DNA of 60,128 nucleotides from Oscillospiraceae bacterium (GCA_009781855.1 WQUY01000004.1:1-60128), one strand, 5' to 3'. Positions 14,332-22,840 are shown, counted from the first letter of the stretch. Program-made: numbers and translations. Notes: generated by a model not told the origin, from the sequence alone.

Positions 14332-16344
14332 ATGGGATCAAAATTTACTCATGTATTCGAGCCAATAACAATAAGAGGTGTTGATTTTAAGAATCGAATC
14401 TGCTTGGCTCCCCCTTCACCTAATCTTGCCAGCGAAGAGGGTTATGTGACCAAGGATTTTGTAAACTTCTTTCGTATGTTCGCAAGAGGAGGAGCCTGTA
14501 CACTTTTCGTTGGCAACTGCTCTATAGATATCACCGAGTGCAAAGACGAAGCATATCAGCTTAACCTGATCAGCGATAATGGAATTTTGCCCCTGACTTG
14601 GTATGCCGATATGGCAAAGGAATACAGTTGTCATGCATCATTGGAAATTAATCACAATGGTGAAAACAGTGCGCCGGAAGATGTTGGGGCAGAAAACCGC
14701 TACTCATCATCTTCGTTCATTTCAGCAACCGAAGCCAATCGTGCCAAGCGGCTTGGCCGCGACCCCATCCCCTGTAAAGAGATGACGCATGAAAAAATTA
14801 AAGAGACCGTGGAAAAATACGCGATGGCAGCCTATCGTATGAAACGCGCAGGTATGGATATTGTGATGGTTCACGGCGGTCATGGCAATCTTATATCTCA
14901 GTTTATGAGCCCGATGTACAACAAGCGCACCGATGAGTATGGCGGAAGTACGGAAAACCGTGCGCGTTTTGCTATTGAGGTTTGCAAGAGCATCCGTGAA
15001 AAATGTGGCGAAAACTTTGTTATTGAGATGCGAATCTCAGGTGATGAAATAGCTCCTGAGGGTATGCGCGTCGAAGAAACCATTGAAATGCTGGGTTATC
15101 TAAAGCCATATATAGACATTGCTCATGTATCCGCAGGCATTCACAGTGATTTTGATATGAAGTATTACCGCAATTGGTGTCAGAACTTCATGATGCCTCG
15201 TGGGTTTAATGTTCATTATGCTGAGAAAATCAAAAAAGCTCATCCCGATCTTCTGGTTAACACAGTCGGCTCTATTACAAGCTTAGAGCTTGCGGAAGAA
15301 ATTATTTCCAGCGGTAAAGCCGACTTTGTATCTATGATGAGACCTCTGCTCGCAGATCCTGACATGCCCAGAAAGTATGCCAATAACAAGCCGGAGGACA
15401 GACGCCCATGTTTACGCTGTGATGCTTGCACAGGCCACCTGTTTATCCCTAAGCCGCAGTATTGTGCGGTAAATCCTATGGCATTTTTCAGCAGAGATTT
15501 AACAGATGGTATCGTTCCAAAAGCTCCTGTGAAAAAGAAAGTTGCCGTCGTGGGCGGTGGCCCTGCCGGCATTACAGCACTTACTACGTTGGTAGACCGT
15601 GGCCATGATGTAACATTGTATGAGCAATCCGGTGCGCTTGGCGGCAATGTCATAGGTGCCGCAGTTCCTCCATTTAAGCTTGACTGTCAGGATTACCTGA
15701 AATGGTTGGTTGCGCAACCGGGGAAAACAAATGCAAAGGTTTTGCTCAATACAGAGGCGACAAAGGAACTTTTGGATAAAGAAAACTATGATGCACTCAT
15801 TATCGCAGTCGGTGCAGATCCGGTATTCCCGGATGTTCTCGGCGTTAACAAGCCTCATGTCAGTTGGGCTCCCGATGCCGAATGCGGCAAAGCCCCTGTC
15901 GGCAACGACATTGTTGTTGTCGGTGCCGGTTCAGTGGGTCTTGAAGCAGCGATTGAGTTTAAGCGTGAGGGCAAAAATGTCACTGTAATTGAGCTTTTGG
16001 AAGAAGGCCCTGCAATGATGGCGCTTTTCAAAAGCGCGAAAATGGTCGCGCGTGAATTTCCGACTATTCTCGCCAATGAAAAAGTCCCGGTTAAGTATGG
16101 TTATGAACTTACTGAGATAAAAGATGATAAGGTTGTTTGCCGAATGCTTGCAACCGGGGAGACGGTTGAGATTCCCTGCGACACAGTCCTTATAGCTATA
16201 GGCATGAAATCCAGAATTAAAGCCGCTCATGCACTGCGCCGTTGCGCACCTGAGACCGAGGTTCATATTGTCGGTGACGCTGTTGAAGTCGGCAACATTT
16301 ACGATGCTGTACACACAGGATTCCAAGCGGCACTGCATTTGTAA
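14332..16344 (+). CDS. NADH:flavin oxidoreductase, Old Yellow Enzyme/2,4-dienoyl-CoA reductase/BaiCD type
   Basis: The 670-aa enzyme has the three-part layout of 2,4-dienoyl-CoA reductase, trimethylamine dehydrogenase and the bile-acid enzymes BaiCD/BaiH. Residues 1-~350 are an FMN-binding TIM barrel (FKNRICLAP, HGGHGNLISQFMSP, NKRTDEYGGS). A [4Fe-4S] site follows at C360, C363, C366 and C378. Residues ~402-670 form FAD- and NAD(P)-binding domains (VVGGGPAGITA from 406, VVVGAGSVGLEA). Such enzymes reduce or oxidise C=C bonds conjugated to a carbonyl or thioester. The ribosome site GGGAAAGG precedes ATG 14332. It has its own promoter and is convergent with the molybdenum subunit gene. Steroid-like or cyclic enone/enoate substrates are plausible; the exact one cannot be read from sequence. 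Confidence 0.92.
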   Translation: MGSKFTHVFEPITIRGVDFKNRICLAPPSPNLASEEGYVTKDFVNFFRMFARGGACTLFVGNCSIDITECKDEAYQLNLISDNGILPLTWYADMAKEYSCHASLEINHNGENSAPEDVGAENRYSSSSFISATEANRAKRLGRDPIPCKEMTHEKIKETVEKYAMAAYRMKRAGMDIVMVHGGHGNLISQFMSPMYNKRTDEYGGSTENRARFAIEVCKSIREKCGENFVIEMRISGDEIAPEGMRVEETIEMLGYLKPYIDIAHVSAGIHSDFDMKYYRNWCQNFMMPRGFNVHYAEKIKKAHPDLLVNTVGSITSLELAEEIISSGKADFVSMMRPLLADPDMPRKYANNKPEDRRPCLRCDACTGHLFIPKPQYCAVNPMAFFSRDLTDGIVPKAPVKKKVAVVGGGPAGITALTTLVDRGHDVTLYEQSGALGGNVIGAAVPPFKLDCQDYLKWLVAQPGKTNAKVLLNTEATKELLDKENYDALIIAVGADPVFPDVLGVNKPHVSWAPDAECGKAPVGNDIVVVGAGSVGLEAAIEFKREGKNVTVIELLEEGPAMMALFKSAKMVAREFPTILANEKVPVKYGYELTEIKDDKVVCRMLATGETVEIPCDTVLIAIGMKSRIKAAHALRRCAPETEVHIVGDAVEVGNIYDAVHTGFQAALHL

Positions 16345-16360
16345 AATCGTTACAAACATT

Positions 16361-16399
16361 GAAGTCCGCAAATGCTCAAAATGAGCACATGCGGACTTC
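16361..16399. terminator. Nested hairpin between convergent genes
   Basis: An outer 10-bp perfect stem (GAAGTCCGCA/TGCGGACTTC) encloses an inner 6-bp stem (TGCTCA/TGAGCA). It lies between the stops at 16344 (plus) and 16425 (minus), where a bidirectional terminator is expected. The T content after it is low on both strands. Confidence 0.6.
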
Positions 16400-16424
16400 T
16401 CGCAATGCAATATTTAACACACCA

Positions 16425-18791
16425 CTATGCTTTGCCTAACGCCTTGAGTATTTTGTCGGGTGTCGCCGGAGGGTCTACCCAAACTCCTATAGCATTGTGA
16501 ATCGCAATAACTACCATGTGAGTATTTGCCAGTGAATGACTTATACCTGACGCACCATAAGCGGCGTTACCCGCACGCGTCTCAAGAAAATGCCTATCCA
16601 CACGCGGAACATCAAGGGTTGTCGGTTTTTTGTAGTCAATCATGTTGTTATTGAGCCGTACCCCGGTGCGCTCATCATATACAATATCTTCAAGAAGTTG
16701 GCAACCTTGGCTAAAGAACATAACCTGGTCTATCTGGCTTTCAAGCGAAGTAGGCCGTAAAACCTTGCCCGGGTCGGCGACAACACCAAAGCGAAGCACT
16801 TCGACCTCACCTGTCTCAGCGTCCACAGCAACTTCACAATAAGCAGTGTTCATTGTATCAAGCAGCTTACCCAACCCTACACTCCAAAGAGCCGCAGGAG
16901 GCCTGCCGGCATATGTGGCGACAAGATGTTGCAACGCCGCAACCTGAAGCGGTCTCTTTATGGAGGGGTCTTTTTTAACAATGACATGCCCGTTAACAAT
17001 ATCCAGCTCCTCGGCTTTATAACCCTCAAGCGGATTTGGTCCCAAAGGTGCTTTCGGCCCTTTCATAGCCGGTGGCGGTGGGTATTGTGCTTCATAAGCG
17101 GCGGCTTCCAAAATCTGTTGTTTAAGCCTTGCTGCACATTCTTTCATGCACCAAGCCGATGCGGTCGTGCCGTCAGAACCTCCACCCACAGGCGTAAATG
17201 TTTCACGATAGTCATATTCTACGATAACATCATCATAATCAATACCCAACTCCTCGGCAACAACCATGGCGTTACACTCTACGGCAAATATCCCTGTTAC
17301 AGGCCCTTGGGTTGGCATGACAATCTTGCCAAACCTATATTCAAGCTTGCAGTAGTAACTTGTAAACGCATGTCGCGGGCACATCTGATATCTAAATGAT
17401 GCGCCATGATACCTGCCGTCCGGCAGTTTTTTTGTTCCCGACTTATGCCAATTCCAGTTCATAAGCTTCTTGCCCTCATCCAGGCAAGCCTCGAAACTCG
17501 GAACAGGCCTTTCATCTTCCTGAGAATCAGGGCCATGAAGATTTAACTTTGCAATATCAATCGGGTCTTTGCCCAGCTTTTCGGCAATCAGATATATCGC
17601 CATTGTGCCGGAGTCCCAATTAAATGGGCAGTGCTGTCCGCTTAAATGCATTTTGCCGCGGTTTGAATCAACTATTTCCATATATTGCCTGATATTCAAA
17701 CATTTCATGGTATAGTACGGGCCGTACCCTTGGTCATTCGCGGTACCGAAGCTGGCATTACCGTCAGTTCCTCCATCCGCTATCGAGTAATCGTCGATTG
17801 CTGTGATAAGACCGTCGTTGGTAAAGCCCACTTTCATGTGCATATAGCGCTGATTCATAAGGAAGTCAAATGTTTCTTCACGAGTGTTTGCGCATCGGAC
17901 AGGTCTGCCGGTGCGGCGCGCAAGGAGCGGAGTTATTTCTTGCGCACGGCGCATACCCCAGTCGCAATATTTACCACCCTGGAAAATACCCTCCTGTACG
18001 GTTTTTTCCACCGGAACCTCGTATAATGCGCTTATGAGTTCTCTCCTTTGAACTGCGCCCTCAATGTGCAAACTGTCACCCTCGGTTGCATAAGGATCCT
18101 TAAACCACCAAGCCACCGAAGCCGGTGGATTCGGAATATGGGAGGCAAAAGAGGGAAGCGTCAGGGAGTATTCGATTATGTTTTCAGCTTCTTCCAGCGC
18201 CTTATCCACATCTCCTTGAACCGTAATGGCTTTTGAAACATTACCAACTTTTGGCTCATCTACAAGTCTTGCAAATGGGTCTTTTGCATGATAGATTTCG
18301 TCTTTCGGACGCGCAAGAGGACTCTCTGCTTTTAATCCCTCAAGTATGTTTACCACAGGAGGCATTATCTCCCACTCAACATCAAGCAAAGATAGTGCCT
18401 GCGCACAAATATCCTCATCCTCCGCTACGACAATTACGCCTACCTCTACGCCTTCTTGGTCGGCATAATTATCAAGCCATCGACGCCGCGGCCCACCCGG
18501 AGATGCATAAAAGCTTACTTTGAAGAAGTCTTTGAGGTCATCATCCTCCCATGTAACGATGTCCGCAACGCCCGGCAAATTCTTTGCTTTTGTGGTATCC
18601 ACTTTTATAACTCTTGCATTTGCATATGGGCTTCTCAAAAACTTAGCATGAAGCATGTTGGGAACAACATAGTCTATACCAAATTTCGCGATGCCGGTTG
18701 CTAATGCATAGGACACTTTTCCGGGCAAATTAGGCTTGCCTACTACTCTAAAATTCTCTCTTTGTCCATTTACGCCTATAAGATCAGCCAT
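16425..18791 (-). CDS. Divergent xanthine dehydrogenase/CoxL-type molybdopterin subunit
   Basis: The 788-aa protein matches the large molybdopterin subunit of Xdh/Cox/Hcr enzymes in length and order: an N-terminal a/b hammerhead domain (KVSYALATG, FLRSPYANARV), then the cofactor domain with the FQGGK motif, RTGRPVRCANTREE, VGGGSDGTT and a C-terminal repeat. Two normally conserved spots differ. The segment usually reading GxGE(P/S), which supplies the base glutamate, reads YGASG at 745-749, and the usual RGFG/RGPG region reads LSGQH. Substrate specificity or chemistry may therefore be unusual. The gene stands apart from its small subunits, 6.2 kb away, and is divergent from the carboxymuconolactone-decarboxylase-like gene. 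It could use the nearby [2Fe-2S] and FAD subunits. Confidence 0.88.
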   Translation of the reverse strand: MADLIGVNGQRENFRVVGKPNLPGKVSYALATGIAKFGIDYVVPNMLHAKFLRSPYANARVIKVDTTKAKNLPGVADIVTWEDDDLKDFFKVSFYASPGGPRRRWLDNYADQEGVEVGVIVVAEDEDICAQALSLLDVEWEIMPPVVNILEGLKAESPLARPKDEIYHAKDPFARLVDEPKVGNVSKAITVQGDVDKALEEAENIIEYSLTLPSFASHIPNPPASVAWWFKDPYATEGDSLHIEGAVQRRELISALYEVPVEKTVQEGIFQGGKYCDWGMRRAQEITPLLARRTGRPVRCANTREETFDFLMNQRYMHMKVGFTNDGLITAIDDYSIADGGTDGNASFGTANDQGYGPYYTMKCLNIRQYMEIVDSNRGKMHLSGQHCPFNWDSGTMAIYLIAEKLGKDPIDIAKLNLHGPDSQEDERPVPSFEACLDEGKKLMNWNWHKSGTKKLPDGRYHGASFRYQMCPRHAFTSYYCKLEYRFGKIVMPTQGPVTGIFAVECNAMVVAEELGIDYDDVIVEYDYRETFTPVGGGSDGTTASAWCMKECAARLKQQILEAAAYEAQYPPPPAMKGPKAPLGPNPLEGYKAEELDIVNGHVIVKKDPSIKRPLQVAALQHLVATYAGRPPAALWSVGLGKLLDTMNTAYCEVAVDAETGEVEVLRFGVVADPGKVLRPTSLESQIDQVMFFSQGCQLLEDIVYDERTGVRLNNNMIDYKKPTTLDVPRVDRHFLETRAGNAAYGASGISHSLANTHMVVIAIHNAIGVWVDPPATPDKILKALGKA

Positions 18792-18810
18792 ATTTGCGCC
18801 TCCCTTTATA

Positions 18811-18826
18811 TGTCATTATGATGACA
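18811..18826. promoter_or_regulatory. Inverted repeat TGTCAT-TATG-ATGACA in leader
   Basis: Perfect 6-bp arms, 20-35 bases upstream of the molybdopterin subunit's ATG and downstream of its predicted -10. The position fits a repressor operator or roadblock site. Confidence 0.4.
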
Positions 18827-18847
18827 GCATCATTGCATTTTAAAGAT

Positions 18848-18876
18848 ACTTTATCACCATACATACTTTTTGTCAC
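18848..18876 (-). promoter_or_regulatory. Promoter for molybdopterin subunit gene
   Basis: On the minus strand GTGACA (18876-18871), 17 bp, TAAAGT (18853-18848), 57 bp upstream of ATG 18791. Moderate match to sigma-A consensus. Confidence 0.5.
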
Positions 18877-18931
18877 GCTTTGTTTTGCGCACTATGAATA
18901 AGTCCCATTTGGCTCAGTACAGTATTTGCAG

Positions 18932-18960
18932 TTGACGTACATTATGTAACATGTTAGATT
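18932..18960 (+). promoter_or_regulatory. Promoter for the carboxymuconolactone-decarboxylase-like gene
   Basis: TTGACG (18932-18937), 17 bp, TAGATT (18955-18960), 57 bp upstream of ATG 19018. Confidence 0.6.
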
Positions 18961-19017
18961 GTTTAAGTAAACTCAGCGTCAACAGCTTTCAAAAATATTG
19001 TTTTAAGGAGCACTAAC

Positions 19018-19335
19018 ATGGATTTGCCAAAATTCTTTTCTATCATGAACGATGAAACCCCTACAATATTCAAAGGATTTTTTGACATGGCAGGAGCCAT
19101 CCAAAAAGACGGCGGTCTTGACGAAAAAACTTTCCAGCTCATTTACATAGCGATAAAAGCTTCCCAAGGTACTGATGGATTAGGCTCGGTTGTTGCACAT
19201 ACCGCTATGGCAAAAAAGGCAGGAGCAACTCGTGAGGAAATCCGGGGTGCAGTTCTTGTCTCCCTGATGACTGATGGGCTTACCGGTGTCAGCTCCTGTT
19301 TAGAAGCCGCGCTTGATGCATATGACAACGCATAG
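19018..19335 (+). CDS. Carboxymuconolactone decarboxylase/AhpD-fold small protein
   Basis: A 105-aa all-helical protein with the family's pattern: a LDEKTFQLIYIAIKAS helix, then VVAHTAMAKKAGATREEI and a Gly-rich helix end. Members include gamma-carboxymuconolactone decarboxylase and AhpD-type peroxidatic enzymes. AhpD relies on a CxxC pair; the equivalent region here has no cysteine (only one Cys in the protein, near the C-terminus), while the histidine is kept. A non-thiol role such as decarboxylase or ligand binding is therefore more likely. ATG 19018 follows AAGGAG. Divergent from the molybdopterin subunit, it closes the redox cluster. Confidence 0.82.
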   Translation: MDLPKFFSIMNDETPTIFKGFFDMAGAIQKDGGLDEKTFQLIYIAIKASQGTDGLGSVVAHTAMAKKAGATREEIRGAVLVSLMTDGLTGVSSCLEAALDAYDNA

Positions 19336-19389
19336 AAATCTGCGGCAATAATTTACCATATACCGAATCGCCCACACCTCAAAAACACC

Positions 19390-19419
19390 TTGACAGTCGT
19401 GATTGCGACATGCTATAGT
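19390..19419 (+). promoter_or_regulatory. Promoter driving the cobalamin riboswitch and btu operon
   Basis: TTGACA (19390-19395), 18 bp, TATAGT (19414-19419), about 45 bp upstream of the aptamer. Confidence 0.8.
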
Positions 19420-19464
19420 CTATTTTCCAGAATTTATGTTAACAAAACTGAATATTGATGAAAT

Positions 19465-19650
19465 GATGGTGCGCACAACCTTGTGCGATAATAGGAAATC
19501 AGGTGAGAACCCTGAGCAGTCCTGCTGCCGTATTGACAAGCTGCGCCTCTCCGCCCGATTCAGACGGGCAACCATTGGGTGCTTTTTGCCACCCGAGAAG
19601 GTGAGTTCTTGCGTTTTAAGTCTAAGCCGGAAAGCCTGCCTAATTTCAAC
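19465..19650 (+). promoter_or_regulatory. Cobalamin (adenosylcobalamin-type) riboswitch
   Basis: The conserved blocks of the class appear in order: TAGGAAATCAGGTGAGAACC with GCAGTCCTGCTGCCG (19492-19530), a central region with GCCACCCGAGAAGG (19588-19601), and the closing GCCGGAAAGCCTGCC (19626-19640) like the usual gccaGgAgAcctGCC. A perfect 8-bp hairpin with a CTA loop follows at 19647-19665 and may belong to the expression platform. The aptamer lies in the leader of a B12-type importer, fitting repression by cobalamin. Exact borders are approximate. Confidence 0.9.
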
Positions 19651-19857
19651 GGCACTATGCCGTTGCTGTAGCGACTCCACAGAGTATGGGGCGGTATAGT
19701 TATTGTAGGTACGGCCTATTTGATATGAGCGGACACGTGGTCTATCAATTGGTATGCTTGCGTTATTATAGACTTACAATATATTATCCCGATTCATGGC
19801 GAGAAGAGGTGTCGCTAATGGATTGGGATTTTTGTTTTATGAAAGAGAGACATACCA

Positions 19858-20856
19858 ATGTATAAAAAGAGAAACATTGCAATACTACTACTGACTCTGC
19901 TGATTGCGGTGGTTGGGCTATCGGCCTGTGCCGGAGAACCCGCATTGCCGACTGTGGGAGAAACCTCGTCGGCGCAAGAGCAGCACCCGACAGAAGAAGC
20001 ACCGGAACAGAATCCGACCATCGCAGCGATTACGCACGATAGAGAGGGATATCCAATCACTCTGCCGGAGGAAATAAACACGATTATATCTATCGGCCCA
20101 GCCTATACAGAGCTTCTTGTGGCATTGGGCTTCGGCGATCAGATTATTGCTACGGATATCCACTCAGAGGGAATCGAAGGGATACAGCCCGAAATTGCGG
20201 TGCTAAATATGATGTCACTGGATGCGGAGTTTATTATCAACTTGCAGCCGGATATTATTTTCATAACTGGCCTTACAAGACAGGGCGGAGAAGACGACCC
20301 ACTTCGCATAGTCTCTGACACCGGAATTGCTGTGATTTACGTGCCGTCCAGCGCCACCATTTCGGATATTATCGAGGATATACGATTTGTGACGGCAGTG
20401 ATGGATGTGCGGGCTGTCGGTGATGAGATTATAGCCGGTATGCAGACAGAAATCGACAATATAAGGCAGATAGCAGAAAGCATAACGGAAACACGGACAG
20501 TGTATTTCGAGCTTTCCCCCGCGCCACACATGGTAAGTTTCGGCCACGGAACATTCTTGCACGAAATGATTGAGCTCATAGGTGCAGAAAATATTTTGGG
20601 AGATATGGAGGGTTGGGTGCGTGTCTCTGATGAGGAATTATTGTCGCTAAACCCCGATGTAATCCTTACTTCGGTGGATTTTATTGATGCCCCCATAGAG
20701 GACATTATGGACAGACCTGGTTTTAATGCGATAACAGCGGTACGCAACGGCGATGTGTTCCTGATAGACACCGACTCCAGCAATCGTCCGAACCATAATA
20801 TAGTAATTGCATTGCGGCAGATAGCGGAGGCGGTATTCCCCGAGTATTTTAGATGA
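19858..20856 (+). CDS. btuF: Cobalamin/iron-siderophore ABC transporter substrate-binding lipoprotein
   Basis: The 332-aa protein has a lipoprotein signal (MYKKRNIAIL, lipobox LSACA, Cys24) and the Peripla_BP_2 fold: TIISIGPAYTELLVALG, the central INLQPDIIFITG, LNPDVILTS, and AVRNGDVFLID near the end. The fold serves cobalamin, heme and siderophores; the cobalamin riboswitch upstream points to cobalamin or a precursor. Start ATG 19858 follows GAAAGAGAG. Its TGA overlaps the permease start (ATGA), so the two are coupled. A short upstream frame, ATG 19818 to TAA 19865 (15 codons), preceded by GAAGAGG, overlaps this start and may couple translation. Confidence 0.88.
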   Translation: MYKKRNIAILLLTLLIAVVGLSACAGEPALPTVGETSSAQEQHPTEEAPEQNPTIAAITHDREGYPITLPEEINTIISIGPAYTELLVALGFGDQIIATDIHSEGIEGIQPEIAVLNMMSLDAEFIINLQPDIIFITGLTRQGGEDDPLRIVSDTGIAVIYVPSSATISDIIEDIRFVTAVMDVRAVGDEIIAGMQTEIDNIRQIAESITETRTVYFELSPAPHMVSFGHGTFLHEMIELIGAENILGDMEGWVRVSDEELLSLNPDVILTSVDFIDAPIEDIMDRPGFNAITAVRNGDVFLIDTDSSNRPNHNIVIALRQIAEAVFPEYFR

Positions 20857-21872
20857 AGATAAAGGTGATCATAGCGGTATGTGCAACTTTGATCATTGTA
20901 TTGTTTGGCATTGCAATTGGCAGTGTTTACATACCGCCGGGGAATATTCTGCGGATAATCGGACATAATATATTCGCGCAGGATTTGGCCGAACATGTTA
21001 CACCGGCTCATGCCGCCATTATTTGGAACCTACGCCTGCCCCGCGCACTGCTGGCATTTTTCGCCGGTGCTGCGCTGTCAGTCAGCGGTGCTGTCATGCA
21101 GTCAGTATTGCGAAATCCACTTGCGTCATCATATACATTAGGGGTATCTTCCGGTGCGTCATTTGGTGCGGCGCTTGTGATTTTTCTGGGGGTGAGCCTC
21201 CCGATTTCGCAGATGATGACGCTGCCTGTGTTGGGTTTTGTGTTTGGCCTTGGAACCATTTTGCTTGTAATGGCCATTGCCGCCCGTATGGACGTGCATA
21301 TGGAAAACCACACAATCATACTGACCGGTATGGTGCTTGCGCTGTTTATCAATGCAATAACAACGCTGATGTTTGCCCTGTTCCACGAAAACATGCAACG
21401 CATGGTGTTCTGGCAGATGGGAAGCTTCTCCATGCGCGACTGGCATACAGTGTTTATCATGGCTCCTGCGGCATTGCTTGGTGTGCTATTTATCACGCGC
21501 TATAAATGGGAGCTGGATATTATGACTTTTGGTGAGGAGCAGGCGCAGACGGTAGGTGTGCGGATAAAAAGCGTGAAATTAATACTACTTATAGGCGCTG
21601 CAGCTCTGACAGGGGTCACGATTGCATTTGTCGGTGTAATCGGATTTGTAGACTTGGTCGCCCCGCACATTGTCCGAAAAATATTCGGCTCTTCTCATAG
21701 GTATGTCATACCTATGTCAGCATTACTGGGCGGTGCATTCATGGTTTTGGCAGATCTCGCCGCAAGAACTGTGGTTGCCCCTGTAGAACTGCCTGTCGGT
21801 GCGGTGACGGCGATAATTGGTGCGCCGTTTTTTGCCTACATATATTTCGGCAGACGAAAAAAAGAGGCTTAA
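20853..21872 (+). CDS. btuC: FecCD-family permease of cobalamin ABC importer
   Basis: The 339-aa integral membrane protein has about ten hydrophobic segments and the family signatures: HAAIIWNLRLPRALLAFFAG, GAVMQSVLRNPLA, SYTLGVSSGASFGAAL, GFVDLVAPHIVR and the C-terminal PVGAVTAIIGAPFFAYI. It forms the homodimeric channel of type II importers such as BtuCD. It overlaps btuF by four bases and precedes the ATPase gene by 92 bp, so cobalamin control extends to it. Confidence 0.92.
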   Translation: MKIKVIIAVCATLIIVLFGIAIGSVYIPPGNILRIIGHNIFAQDLAEHVTPAHAAIIWNLRLPRALLAFFAGAALSVSGAVMQSVLRNPLASSYTLGVSSGASFGAALVIFLGVSLPISQMMTLPVLGFVFGLGTILLVMAIAARMDVHMENHTIILTGMVLALFINAITTLMFALFHENMQRMVFWQMGSFSMRDWHTVFIMAPAALLGVLFITRYKWELDIMTFGEEQAQTVGVRIKSVKLILLIGAAALTGVTIAFVGVIGFVDLVAPHIVRKIFGSSHRYVIPMSALLGGAFMVLADLAARTVVAPVELPVGAVTAIIGAPFFAYIYFGRRKKEA

Positions 21873-21875
21873 TTG

Positions 21876-21950
21876 ATGATAAAAATAGACACAGAGTTTT
21901 CAATAACTGCGATTGCAAATATTTCCCCTGTCACTCTGAGGCGGAAATAG
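21876..21950 (+). CDS. Possible 24-codon ORF between btuC and btuD
   Basis: An ATG at 21876, about nine bases after AAGAGG, opens a 24-codon frame (MIKIDTEFSI...) ending at TAG 21950, filling most of the btuC-btuD gap. It has no recognisable features and could be chance, a translational coupler or a remnant. Confidence 0.2.
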   Translation: MIKIDTEFSITAIANISPVTLRRK

Positions 21951-21964
21951 AACGGAGTGTATGA

Positions 21965-22720
21965 ATGCTGACTTTAAATAATGTATCTGCCGGTTATGGT
22001 GGTGTGGATGTGGTGCGAAATATATCGCTAGAAGTAAACGGTTGCCTGTCAATCGTCGGGCCGAACGGTTGCGGGAAAACAACACTGCTGAAAGCTATCG
22101 CTAACATCTTGCCCAGCACCGGAGAGATAAAGATTTTTGGAAAACCCTTTAAAGGCATGAAGCGGAGAGAAATTTCACGTAATATAGCGATGCTTAGCCA
22201 ACAGCCGAACCTCTATTTTGCTTACAGTGTGTTCGACACCGTGATGATGGGGAGATACCTGCATATACGAAGCCGCATAACATCTACCCCGACCAAAGAG
22301 GATAAAGAGGTTGTCACACGGTCGCTGGAAGCCGTAAATATGCTGGAAGATAAGAACAAGGATATAACCAAACTATCCGGCGGACAGCTTCAGCGCGTGT
22401 TTTTAGCAAGGGCGTTGGCACAAGAGCCTCGGATAATACTGCTGGACGAACCGACGAACCATTTAGATTTAAAATGCCAGATAGAGCTGATTGAGTATCT
22501 CAGAAAATGGGCAAGGGAAGAAAGTCGTGCCGTTGTTGGTGTGTTGCATGATATAAACCTGGCAATGCGTCTGAGTGATTATCTCATAGTGATGAAAGAG
22601 GGAAAAATACTGGCAAACGGCAAAGCAGATGAAATAATCGCAGATGGAAAGTTAAATCAGGTATACGAAATAGATGTTGCTGAGTACATGCGGGGGTCAC
22701 TTGAAAAATGGAATAAGTAA
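21965..22720 (+). CDS. btuD: ATP-binding protein of cobalamin ABC importer
   Basis: The 251-aa ABC ATPase has Walker A GPNGCGKTTL (residues ~35-44), Q-loop LSQQPN, signature LSGGQLQRV, Walker B IILLDEPTNHLD and the switch histidine in VLHDINLA. It belongs to the FecE/BtuD group. ATG 21965 follows GGAG at good distance. It is the last gene of the riboswitch operon, and the dispersed repeat copy 2 begins immediately after its TAA. Confidence 0.92.
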   Translation: MLTLNNVSAGYGGVDVVRNISLEVNGCLSIVGPNGCGKTTLLKAIANILPSTGEIKIFGKPFKGMKRREISRNIAMLSQQPNLYFAYSVFDTVMMGRYLHIRSRITSTPTKEDKEVVTRSLEAVNMLEDKNKDITKLSGGQLQRVFLARALAQEPRIILLDEPTNHLDLKCQIELIEYLRKWAREESRAVVGVLHDINLAMRLSDYLIVMKEGKILANGKADEIIADGKLNQVYEIDVAEYMRGSLEKWNK

Positions 22721-22764
22721 GGGTGATGGGGGTCGAACCGATGGGGTTTCGACTCCCGTCAGCT
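22721..22764 (+). repeat. Dispersed intergenic repeat, copy 2
   Basis: Directly after the btuD stop, GGGTGATGG leads into GTCGAACC-GAT-GGGGTTTCGAC, a local hairpin, and then TCCCGTCAGCT. It shares the YGATGGG and TTCGACTCC blocks with copies at 6067, 31653 and 40971. The 10-mer AGGGTGATGG recurs at 22842. Confidence 0.55.
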
Positions 22765-22800
22765 AAATAGGCAACATATACACATTTTCCCCAAAACCAA

Positions 22801-22829
22801 TTGACTTTCAAAACACTTTAATATAGAAT
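22801..22829 (+). promoter_or_regulatory. Promoter for glyS operon
   Basis: TTGACT (22801-22806), 17 bp, TAGAAT (22824-22829); predicted start near 22836. Confidence 0.75.
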
Positions 22830-22840
22830 TTCCAACTACA

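Noticed and set aside
833-19335. Bile-acid 7-dehydroxylation (bai) operon
   Set aside because: Flavoenzyme, SDR and MFS types match in kind, but there is no BaiB ligase, BaiE dehydratase or BaiF CoA-transferase, and the molybdenum enzyme and UroD genes are foreign to bai.
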